A stretch of 64,000 nucleotides of DNA, from assembly GCF_040513375.1 (NCBI RefSeq), contig NZ_JBEVTG010000002.1:310001-374000 (forward strand), in the 5' to 3' direction. This document shows, one piece after another, positions 41,406 to 48,599 of the stretch. Position 1 is the first letter of the stretch, and every line of letters begins with the position of its first letter. The notes below the pieces were generated by a model. The model did no database searches. It was not told the origin of the DNA and saw only the letters and a list, made by a program, of their open reading frames with translations. The DNA is from Flagellimonas_B algarum (GTDB lineage Bacteria; Bacteroidota; Bacteroidia; Flavobacteriales; Flavobacteriaceae). The translations under genes were made by a program, and so were the position numbers.

Positions 41406-41635
41406 AGTTGTTCCCGTTTTCCTTGGATCACCCCTGCCCTGATCAGCAAGACGACGCCCGCAACGGTCAAACAGAGCGATCCGGTGCCGCCGAGTACCCA
41501 AAGATGGGTTTCGGCCCCATCATGCTTTAAAAAGCCACTTTCGATCATGCCACAAAGCCCACTGCCCAAGAGCAGTGCCCCCATAGTGCCGAACAGCCAC
41601 CATTGCTTGCGCAGCCGCTGTTTCTCGCTACTCAC
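41402..41635 (-). CDS. Two-helix membrane protein in the polyketide operon
   Basis: A 77-residue protein with a GTG start overlapping the ACP stop (41632-41635). It has two hydrophobic helices (about 13-33 and 46-68) joined by a His-containing loop (KHDGAETHLWVLG). Unknown family; operon position is the only functional clue. Confidence 0.62.
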   Translation of the reverse strand: MSSEKQRLRKQWWLFGTMGALLLGSGLCGMIESGFLKHDGAETHLWVLGGTGSLCLTVAGVVLLIRAGVIQGKREQL

Positions 41636-41883
41636 GAGGCCAGTTTTTTGTCGATGATGCCCAAGGCATCGGCCACTGTCTGCATGCCGTCCATATCCTC
41701 GTTCTCCAAGATGATGTCAAAGGCATCTTCCACATCGAGGACGATATCGACCAGATTGGCGGAGTTGATGTTCAATTCGGTGGTAAAATTGCTCTCCTTA
41801 GTGATCTGGGAGGCAGCGACATCATCGGGCAAATAGGCCTCCACGATGCCCAGCAGCTTGCTGTACTTTTCTTCTTCACTCAT
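41632..41883 (-). CDS. Acyl carrier protein with atypical phosphopantetheine motif
   Basis: The start at 41883 gives an 83-residue ACP; upstream in-frame codons run into the ketosynthase gene. The four-helix ACP pattern is clear (KLLGIVEAYLP, LVDIVLDVEDAFDI, QTVADALGII). The attachment site, usually D-S-L, reads N-S-A (Ser41 in LNINSANL). Such N-S-A sites occur in specialised ACPs. It overlaps the ketosynthase by 8 bp. It probably carries the acyl chain built by the operon's KS/DH/reductase and hands it to the type III PKS (inference). Confidence 0.82.
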   Translation of the reverse strand: MSEEEKYSKLLGIVEAYLPDDVAASQITKESNFTTELNINSANLVDIVLDVEDAFDIILENEDMDGMQTVADALGIIDKKLAS

Positions 41884-43156
41884 TTTTTTCGATATAGCGC
41901 TTAAAAATAACACAGCTATTGACATCTCCAAAACCAAAACTGGCTTTTGCCACGATATCAAGGGACATGGCCGTGGTTTTTTGGGGGATGCAGGTCGCAG
42001 CCACCTGGTTGACGATATCAGGATGCAGATCGGCACAGTTCAGGGATCCGAACAGCCGTTGGCGGTGGACTTGCAAGACCGCCCCCACGCTTTCGATACT
42101 GCCGGCAGCCGCCAAACAATGCCCCACATGCCCTTTAAAGGAATTGATATGGGGGAAATCGGCCCCTTGCCGCTCCAAAGCGGCGGCCCAGTTCGCGATT
42201 TCGACGGGATCCTTGGAGGTGGCCGTCAAATGGCCGTTGATGGCATCGATTTCCTTCGGATGCACTTCGGCATGCTTTAGGGCTTTTCGGATACAGGCTT
42301 GTACGGCCTGGCTGTTCGGGGCCGTCATACTGCCTCCTTGGCGTTGCCCACCGCTATTCACCGCCCCACCCAGCACTTCGGCATAGATGCGGGCCCCACG
42401 CGCTTTTGCACTGGCGTAGGATTCCAAGACCAAGGCCCCTGCCCCACTTCCGGGCACAAAGCCCGAGGCCGTGGCGCTCATCGGCCGGCTGGCGGACTCC
42501 GGGCAGTCGTTGTACTTTCGGGGCAAGATGCGCATGGCATCAAAACCGCCCCAGATATAAGGTCCGCTATCGCTGCAGCTGCCGACCAGCATGCGGGTCG
42601 CCTTGCCGGCTTTGATATGGTCATAGCCCATCAACAGCGCCTCCGTACCCGTGCTGCAGGCGGAAGAATTCGAGCTCACCCAGTTGCCGGCACCGATCTT
42701 GCCACCCAAATAGGCGCTGATGCCGCTGGCCATGGTTTGGGCCACAGCGGTACTGCCCAAGCGTTTGACGTTTCCGGCATCCACCTGATAGATGGCTTCC
42801 CGAAGCTTGTCGATGCCCAAGAGTCCCGTCCCAAAGACCACCCCGGTCTCTTCATCGGGTCGTTCCTGGGTTTCCCGGGAGTTTCCGGCATCCCACCAGG
42901 CATCCATCCCGGCGATCATCCCGTAAATCAGGCCATTGGCAGCCAGTCCCTTCAACTCCACTTTAGTGAAGTAGTAATTTAAGTTAATATATTCAAGTAT
43001 CGGTTTGCCAGCGATTTGACATGAAAATTGAAGTTCTTCCAGTTCCGACAGAAAGCGAATACCACTCTGCCCCTGTTCCAAGGCCGCAGCAAAGGCTTCG
43101 AGCCCCACCCCGTTAGGAGCACAGACCCCCATGCCGGTGATGACCACCCTATTCAT
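41876..43156 (-). CDS. Beta-ketoacyl-ACP synthase (FabF-like)
   Basis: The start at 43156 gives the typical first strand NRVVITGMGVCAPNG; 426 residues, the family's usual length. The thiolase-fold triad is complete: Cys167 in SSACSTG, His309 in INGHLTAT and His346 in GHVGHCLAAAG. It elongates acyl-ACP by decarboxylative Claisen condensation with malonyl-ACP. Overlaps dehydratase and ACP genes by 8 bp each. Part of a dedicated chain-building set in the type III PKS operon. Confidence 0.9.
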   Translation of the reverse strand: MNRVVITGMGVCAPNGVGLEAFAAALEQGQSGIRFLSELEELQFSCQIAGKPILEYINLNYYFTKVELKGLAANGLIYGMIAGMDAWWDAGNSRETQERPDEETGVVFGTGLLGIDKLREAIYQVDAGNVKRLGSTAVAQTMASGISAYLGGKIGAGNWVSSNSSACSTGTEALLMGYDHIKAGKATRMLVGSCSDSGPYIWGGFDAMRILPRKYNDCPESASRPMSATASGFVPGSGAGALVLESYASAKARGARIYAEVLGGAVNSGGQRQGGSMTAPNSQAVQACIRKALKHAEVHPKEIDAINGHLTATSKDPVEIANWAAALERQGADFPHINSFKGHVGHCLAAAGSIESVGAVLQVHRQRLFGSLNCADLHPDIVNQVAATCIPQKTTAMSLDIVAKASFGFGDVNSCVIFKRYIEKNE

Positions 43157-43601
43157 GATCCGATTTTTGGGTGAGCATGCCAGAAATGGTGCCGCGACAG
43201 ACAAGGGTGTTGCTGGAATCGTACATTTTGACCCGGCATTTCAGTTTTTGGAAGCGGAAATAAACCTTTTCCGAGACCACCCGCACTTTTTCACCGGGAA
43301 AGACCGGTTTCAGGAACTCCATTTCGGTACTCGACAGACCGACCATCGCCTCGGCATCCAGTCCGGAATCCCGCAATAAGTGGATGCCCAAACAGACCAG
43401 ACCGATCTGCGCACAGCATTCGGTCAACAACACCCCCGGTGTGACCTTAACTTCTTTAAAATGTCCATTATAGAAGTCCGCATCTGCAGTAAAGGTGTAA
43501 TATCCTTCCACCCCCGTATCGTCGATGCGATTCAGACCGTCCACGAACAAAAATGGGGCTTGATACGGCAGTTGGGCCAGGATGGATTGGTGTGGCTTCA
43601 T
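43149..43601 (-). CDS. 3-hydroxyacyl-ACP dehydratase (FabZ-like hotdog)
   Basis: The start at 43601 overlaps the reductase stop by 4 bp. A 150-residue single hotdog domain with the FabZ active-site layout: His47 in YNGHFKEVKVTPGVL and Glu61 in LTECCAQIG. It removes water from 3-hydroxyacyl-ACP to give the trans-2-enoyl chain. Member of the polyketide operon. Confidence 0.87.
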   Translation of the reverse strand: MKPHQSILAQLPYQAPFLFVDGLNRIDDTGVEGYYTFTADADFYNGHFKEVKVTPGVLLTECCAQIGLVCLGIHLLRDSGLDAEAMVGLSSTEMEFLKPVFPGEKVRVVSEKVYFRFQKLKCRVKMYDSSNTLVCRGTISGMLTQKSDHE

Positions 43602-44383
43602 AACAAACTTTCCCCTCCATCGGCTTTGATCACGGTGCCCGTGATCCATTTCGCTTCATCCAAGGTCATGAGGTAGACCACATTGGCCACGTCCTCGGGT
43701 GTGGTCAAGCGTTTATTGGGATTGCGTTTTAGGGCGTTTTCTTTCAATTGCTCGTGACCGGGAATGCGCCGGAAAGAGGGCGTATCGGTCACTCCCGCCT
43801 GGATGCAGTTGACTTTGATACCCAAAGGGGCGAACTCCAGGGCCATATTGCGCATCAGGGCTTCCAAGGCCGCTTTGGCGGCGGATACCGCAGCGTATGT
43901 CGGCCAGGCACGGCTGTTCCCTTCGCTGGTAAAGGCGAGCAACCGGGCATCATCACCCAACAGACCGGCATCCACGAGGGCCTTGGCCCAATCGTAAAAG
44001 GAGTGTGCCATGGCGTTCAGGGTCAGCTGCAGATCGGCATGCCCCAAGCGATCTTCCTTCGGCCCCCAAAGCGGTTTTAAATTGCCTTTGGCGATGCTGT
44101 GTACGACCACATGGATGGTCTGCTCCCCCAATAAGGTTCGAAACCTCGCCACCAGCTCCTGCTGCTTGTCCAAGGCCGTGGCATCCACGTTAAAATGCTC
44201 GCAAGGCACCCCCAAAGCGCGAATATCATCGATTTCACCCTCAATTCTTGGTAGTTCCGTACGGCGATCACGATGCACCATCAAGATACCGTAGCCATGG
44301 GTGGCCAATTTTTTAATGGTAGCCAGTCCCAGTCCGCTGCTTCCGCCCAATACCAGGGCCCATCGTTGCACTTCGCCTACCAT
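43598..44383 (-). CDS. Short-chain dehydrogenase of enoyl-ACP-reductase type
   Basis: A 261-residue Rossmann protein with the cofactor motif GGSSGLG (13-19). The catalytic pair is Tyr163-x6-Lys170 (TYAAVSAAK), the spacing of FabI/FabL enoyl-ACP reductases rather than the YxxxK of ketoreductases. The IKVNCIQAGVTDTP strand and WITGTVIKADGG end are typical of SDRs. It would saturate the enoyl chain made by the dehydratase; no separate ketoreductase is encoded, so a genomic FabG may serve. Overlaps the PKS gene by 7 bp. Confidence 0.85.
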   Translation of the reverse strand: MVGEVQRWALVLGGSSGLGLATIKKLATHGYGILMVHRDRRTELPRIEGEIDDIRALGVPCEHFNVDATALDKQQELVARFRTLLGEQTIHVVVHSIAKGNLKPLWGPKEDRLGHADLQLTLNAMAHSFYDWAKALVDAGLLGDDARLLAFTSEGNSRAWPTYAAVSAAKAALEALMRNMALEFAPLGIKVNCIQAGVTDTPSFRRIPGHEQLKENALKRNPNKRLTTPEDVANVVYLMTLDEAKWITGTVIKADGGESLL

Positions 44384-45432
44384 CGCAACAAAATCCGTTG
44401 GGCCGAGAAACCGGGGCCGAAACTGAGCATCACGCCCTGTTCGCCAGCCGGTATGGCCTGGTTTAAAAATTCCTCCAATACATAGAGCACCGTCACGCTA
44501 CTCATGTTGCCGTATTCTTGCAGCACCCTGCGGGTTTCATCGATCTGTTTCCCCAGTCCCCCGAACAGTTGTTCTACGGTCTGCACGATCTTTTTGCCCC
44601 CGGGATGGAAGATCAGGTGGTCGACTTCAGTGATGTCGGTACCATGGGCCTCCAAAAAGGGATGGATGATAGCCGGAAAATGTTCGGCGATCACCTCGGG
44701 CACGGAAGGATCCAGGATCATTTTAAGGCCCGTATCGGTCAAATCGAAGCCCATCATATGGTTAGACTCCGGAAAGTGGTACATCCCCTCTCCTACGAGC
44801 TCTGGACCGGTCGCATCGGCCTCTGAAGAGACCAAAACACAGCTGGCCCCATCACCGAACAGGGCGGCACTGACCATATTGGCCATCGAAAAATCGTTGA
44901 GTTGGAAGGTGGCCGTGGGACTCTCCACCGCGATCAAGGCCAAGCGTTTGCCCGGATTGTCGCGTAAGAAGCGGGCCGCATAGATCAAGCCGGAAATGCC
45001 GGCCGCACACCCCATTTCGGTCACCGGTAAGCGCACTATGTCTTGACGCAACCCTAAAGCATTGACCAAATAGGCGTCCAAAGAAGGGATCATGATCCCG
45101 GTACAACTAACAGTCAAGATATAATCCAGGCTGTCCGGCGCCCAATCGGCCGCCAGCAAGGCCTTTTGCAGCACTTCGGTGCCCATGGACACGGCCGCTT
45201 CGGCATACTGGCGGTTTTTGGCCTCGAAGGAGGTGGCCGTAAAGACGTCTTCGATATCCATGATGCCGTAGCGCTTGTCGACCCCGGCCCCTTCAAAAAT
45301 CTTGATCACCTTACGGCGAAAACGTTCGTCTTGGTTTTGCAACCAGCTCTGGACAAAGGGCAGGATCTGCTCGGTCGTCCGCGTGTAGGGCGGCAGGACT
45401 TTACTGGCTTGTATGATGCGTGGGTTGGCCAT
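44377..45432 (-). CDS. Type III polyketide synthase
   Basis: The start at 45432 begins at the family's N-terminus (ANPRIIQASKVLPPY); a longer form would overlap the methyltransferase gene. The 351-residue thiolase-fold enzyme has the chalcone-synthase triad: Cys142 in TEMGCAAG, His276 in FHPGGKK and Asn309 in YGNMSS. Bacterial relatives extend a fatty-acyl starter with malonyl-CoA and cyclise it to alkylresorcinols or alkylpyrones. The adjacent methyltransferase and flavoprotein match the order of the Streptomyces srsABC phenolic-lipid cluster. Confidence 0.9.
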   Translation of the reverse strand: MANPRIIQASKVLPPYTRTTEQILPFVQSWLQNQDERFRRKVIKIFEGAGVDKRYGIMDIEDVFTATSFEAKNRQYAEAAVSMGTEVLQKALLAADWAPDSLDYILTVSCTGIMIPSLDAYLVNALGLRQDIVRLPVTEMGCAAGISGLIYAARFLRDNPGKRLALIAVESPTATFQLNDFSMANMVSAALFGDGASCVLVSSEADATGPELVGEGMYHFPESNHMMGFDLTDTGLKMILDPSVPEVIAEHFPAIIHPFLEAHGTDITEVDHLIFHPGGKKIVQTVEQLFGGLGKQIDETRRVLQEYGNMSSVTVLYVLEEFLNQAIPAGEQGVMLSFGPGFSAQRILLRW

Positions 45433-45437
45433 GCGTG

Positions 45438-46145
45438 TTATCGGGATTTGGGTGAAAAGATCCAACGGTAGCGGAAGGCCCATTTCCATTCGATCCGGTG
45501 TTCACAATCGGGCAGTCGGGCCGCGAAATCCTCCAATTCCGCCTGTCGAAACCCCTTGCTGATCGAGATCAGTCCATCGTCTTTGGCGATCTCGGTCCGG
45601 ATAAAGACCAGACTGAAGAGTTGGAACAGCCGATAGGCCCAAGTACTGCGTTGCAGGTCATTGATGACCACCCCCACCCGCGCCATGTCGGCGAACTGTC
45701 GGGTAAAAGCGTGGATGGCTTCCTCTTCGAAATGGTGCATGGTCAACGTACAGAGGACGATATCGCAATATTGACCGCCTTTTAAGGCCATGATGTCCGT
45801 TTTTTCATAGCGGATCTGCGGGTAGGCCGTAGAGGCTTCCCGAGCGATGTCCAACACCTCGTCGCGCAGGTCGATGCCGACCAACTCACAAGTAACTTCT
45901 TGTTTATCAAGGGCTTTAGAGAGACTGCGAAGCATTTGTCCGTCACCGCAGCCCATATCATAAATCGTATACGATTTTTTCGGATGCTTTTTGAGGAGTT
46001 CGAGCACGCCTTTGATGGTAATGGCGTTGCCACCGAGCAATCGGTTGCAGCGATTGATGTCCTTATAGGCTTTTTGGTAAGATTCCTTGTCCAAACAAGG
46101 GTCGTCCATATGTTCCAAGACGGTGCTTCGTAGGCTAAAGTCCAT
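45438..46145 (-). CDS. SAM-dependent class I methyltransferase (polyketide tailoring)
   Basis: A 235-residue Rossmann methyltransferase with motif I IYDMGCGDGQ (Gly at 65, 67, 69), acidic motif II LVGIDLRDE and motif IV IVLCTLTMHHF. It probably methylates the phenolic or quinol product of the type III PKS, as SrsB does in Streptomyces (inference from synteny). Its start shares one base with the flavoprotein stop (TAATG), and the PKS starts 5 bp after its stop. Confidence 0.85.
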   Translation of the reverse strand: MDFSLRSTVLEHMDDPCLDKESYQKAYKDINRCNRLLGGNAITIKGVLELLKKHPKKSYTIYDMGCGDGQMLRSLSKALDKQEVTCELVGIDLRDEVLDIAREASTAYPQIRYEKTDIMALKGGQYCDIVLCTLTMHHFEEEAIHAFTRQFADMARVGVVINDLQRSTWAYRLFQLFSLVFIRTEIAKDDGLISISKGFRQAELEDFAARLPDCEHRIEWKWAFRYRWIFSPKSR

Positions 46146-47269
46146 TACACTAAGATAGGACTTCCATGGGTTTGCCGGATCATGGTCTGGACGAATTTTT
46201 TTGAACGGGCGACGGAATGCAAGGCCAGATGGGCTGAAAACGGATGCAACAACAGCCGTTGCAGTCCCCTACCCATACGAAGGCGTCGGCTAAAATGCTG
46301 CTGCCAAAGCTGGGTGTAGTCCTTTTCCATGGTTGTACGATCCGTGATGCCCTCTAGAAAACCCGTACAGCATTCTGCGGCCAGTTTCGCGCTGTGGATC
46401 GCCATGGCCATGCCGTTACCGCAAAGCGGATGGATGAGGCCGGCACTATCACCCACCATCAACAGATGCCCTTCGACCGGCTTTTTGGGGGCAAAGGAAA
46501 TCTGGGCAATACTCAACGGACTTTCGAAAACGGGGGTGGCAGCTTCGAAAAAACGCTTCAAATGGGGCTGTTTCCGCAAATGCTCCTTTTCGAACCGCTG
46601 GTGGTCCCCAAAGCGTTGAAAACTGGCATAGGTCGCCAAATAGCAGAAATTGACCTGGCCGGTCTCCGTCTTCGACAAGCCCCCATACCCGCCTTTGAAG
46701 CTGTGGAGGGCCACTAGGTCTTCAGGGAAGTCCGGATGTTCGTAATGGCATTTCACCCCCAACCATGGGGATTTGACGCGGAGGAAGTCCCGGTCCAGTT
46801 TTTTATCCAAGAGCGAGCGTTTCCCGAAAGCCCCCAAGGCCAAGCTGGCTTGGATTTCCAAACCTCCAGTGCTTCCAATGGTGAAGGATTCGGCTTCAAA
46901 ATCGACTCGGTTTACGGTTTCGAAACGCACGGTAACACCAAGGGCGATCGCCCGTTGGTACAAGAGGTGGTCGAAATGGTAGCGGCTTATGCCGAAGCCC
47001 CCCAAAGGCAAATCGACTTCCAAGCCTTTCCCGCCGGGAGTACTCAGTTGCAGGCGTTCAATGGCCACGGCGCCTTCGGCTTGTACATCGACCCCAAGAT
47101 GGTTGAGATAGGCCAACACTTCGTTGGACACATATTCCCCACAGACCTTGTGGTGCGGATAGGCATGCTTTTCGAACAACACGACCCTATAGGATTGGCG
47201 CGCCAGATGGATGGCGGCCGTCAAGCCGGCCAATCCCCCACCTAAAATCGCGATGTCGAAGCGTTCCAC
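46145..47269 (-). CDS. FAD-dependent monooxygenase/reductase-like flavoprotein
   Basis: GTG start at 47269. The 374-residue protein has an N-terminal FAD Rossmann motif GGGLAG (10-15) with Glu33, the motif HKVCGEYVS and the second FAD motif VGDSAGLIHPLCGNGM. It belongs to the geranylgeranyl-reductase/UbiH-like group. In srs-type clusters this position holds a hydroxylase that oxidises the alkylresorcinol to a quinone. First gene of the operon; its upstream gap of 70 bp contains the neighbouring gene's terminator and a TATTTTCA sequence that may be the -7 box. Confidence 0.84.
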   Translation of the reverse strand: MERFDIAILGGGLAGLTAAIHLARQSYRVVLFEKHAYPHHKVCGEYVSNEVLAYLNHLGVDVQAEGAVAIERLQLSTPGGKGLEVDLPLGGFGISRYHFDHLLYQRAIALGVTVRFETVNRVDFEAESFTIGSTGGLEIQASLALGAFGKRSLLDKKLDRDFLRVKSPWLGVKCHYEHPDFPEDLVALHSFKGGYGGLSKTETGQVNFCYLATYASFQRFGDHQRFEKEHLRKQPHLKRFFEAATPVFESPLSIAQISFAPKKPVEGHLLMVGDSAGLIHPLCGNGMAMAIHSAKLAAECCTGFLEGITDRTTMEKDYTQLWQQHFSRRLRMGRGLQRLLLHPFSAHLALHSVARSKKFVQTMIRQTHGSPILV

Positions 47270-47292
47270 GCCTTGAAAATAGTGTAGAAATA

Positions 47293-47320
47293 AAAAATCC
47301 CGATCGAAATCGGGATTTTT
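47293..47320 (-). terminator. Intrinsic terminator after the OmpA-like gene
   Basis: A perfect 12-bp stem AAAAATCCCGAT/ATCGGGATTTTT with a 4-base loop. It is symmetrical, but only the leftward OmpA-like gene ends before it. It separates that gene from the PKS operon downstream. Confidence 0.88.
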
Positions 47321-47339
47321 CTGTGGGGTTTACGAAACT

Positions 47340-48032
47340 TTAGTTCTTGGTTTCCTGCATGGCCTCTTCCTTCAAGGCGTCGCTGGCAACGATGGCCAAT
47401 TCGACCCGACGGTTCTTAGCCTTGCCCTCGGCCGTTTCGTTCGTGGCCCGGGGCTGGCTCTCTCCATACCATTTGGTGGTAAAGCGCAGCGGACTGATGC
47501 CTTGAGCGACCAAAAATCGGGTCACCGATTCGGCCCGTTGTTGTGAAAGCTTCCAGTTGTAGTCATCCGATCCGGCACTATCGGTATGCCCTTCGACCAA
47601 GATGTTTGACTTGGGGTATTCCTTGAAAATACCGGCCAATTTGTTCAGGGTCTCGGCCGAGGACCCCTTGACATCCGACTTGTTGGTGTCGAAAAACACC
47701 CCGGCATCTTGGGTAAAAGTCACGTTGATCCCTTCCCCTACCCGTTGTACCTCGGCTCCGGGGATCTCTTCTTCGATACGTTCGGCCTGACGGTCCATTC
47801 GGCTGCCGATATACCCACCTGCGGCCCCGCCGACGACAGCACCTATGATGGCCCCAAGGGCGGTATTGCCCTTGCCGACATTGTTACCGATCACCCCGCC
47901 GATCACGGCCCCTCCGGCAGCGCCTATGGCCCCGCCTTTTTGGGCGTTGTTCGCATTCTGTATGGTCTTACACCCTACCAAAAGGCTCAAAACGAGCAGG
48001 TAGGATACACTTTGTTTTGCAATTCGTTTCAT
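47340..48032 (-). CDS. OmpA-family lipoprotein with glycine zipper
   Basis: The start at 48032 gives an SPII signal with Cys at about 21 (LLVGCKT). Residues 32-80 are a glycine-zipper segment (GGAIGAAGGAVIGGVIG, GAVVGGAAGG). Residues 100-220 are an OmpA C-terminal peptidoglycan-binding domain with LVEGHTDSAG and QQRAESVTRFL. It anchors the outer membrane to peptidoglycan. Co-transcribed with the lipocalin-like gene 1 bp upstream; terminator at 47293-47320. Confidence 0.88.
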   Translation of the reverse strand: MKRIAKQSVSYLLVLSLLVGCKTIQNANNAQKGGAIGAAGGAVIGGVIGNNVGKGNTALGAIIGAVVGGAAGGYIGSRMDRQAERIEEEIPGAEVQRVGEGINVTFTQDAGVFFDTNKSDVKGSSAETLNKLAGIFKEYPKSNILVEGHTDSAGSDDYNWKLSQQRAESVTRFLVAQGISPLRFTTKWYGESQPRATNETAEGKAKNRRVELAIVASDALKEEAMQETKN

Positions 48033-48033
48033 A

Positions 48034-48516
48034 TTATTTTTTTGAGAATTCATAGACTATGGTCACGGTTTCCCCATCGACATTGGCGTTGGATCGTAAG
48101 ACCATTTGCGATTCGGTCAGGTTCGAAATGTTCAAGCGATACCCCTGACCGGTGATATCCTTGTTGTTCTCATCGATGAACTTGAACTGCAGCTGACTGG
48201 AGTAGTTCTGGGTCGGTTCGACCACCGACCATCTGAAGTAGCGGTCACCGCCTTGACAAAGCGACCCCCCGGTAATGGTATACCGGCCGGTGCTGTTGTT
48301 GTCGCGAAAGAACCATTCACTGTCTTCGAAACAGATGTCTTTGGCATCGCCGAACAGCAGGGCTTGAAAACTGCCTGAATTGTTCTCATAGCGAATGTTG
48401 TCCAGATTCCAGGTACCACTAAAGAGGTTGCGTTGGGTCCGTGCCGACTTCGAGACCGTGCAGGAAGCACAGCATAACAGCAAGACGATACCCATAAGTG
48501 AGGTTTGTTTTAGCAT
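48034..48516 (-). CDS. Lipocalin-like lipoprotein
   Basis: A 160-residue lipoprotein (SPII signal, lipobox CCASC, Cys at about 19). The mature part starts with SGTWNLDNIRYE, the first strand of lipocalin-like domains, followed by eight or so strands ending QMVLRSNANVDGETVTIVYEF. Binds an unknown hydrophobic ligand or is structural. Directly upstream of the OmpA-like gene with a 1-bp gap. Confidence 0.75.
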   Translation of the reverse strand: MLKQTSLMGIVLLLCCASCTVSKSARTQRNLFSGTWNLDNIRYENNSGSFQALLFGDAKDICFEDSEWFFRDNNSTGRYTITGGSLCQGGDRYFRWSVVEPTQNYSSQLQFKFIDENNKDITGQGYRLNISNLTESQMVLRSNANVDGETVTIVYEFSKK

Positions 48517-48599
48517 ATCCTAATGATTTAGCGTTTGTGGATATACGAGTAAAACAACCCCTAGCGACGTCTAGGAATCCAAAAAAATCCGTCCTTCAC

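Noticed and set aside
41919..42982. Long + strand frames opposite the ketosynthase gene
   Set aside because: They are shadows of a GC-rich gene with intact catalytic residues on the other strand.
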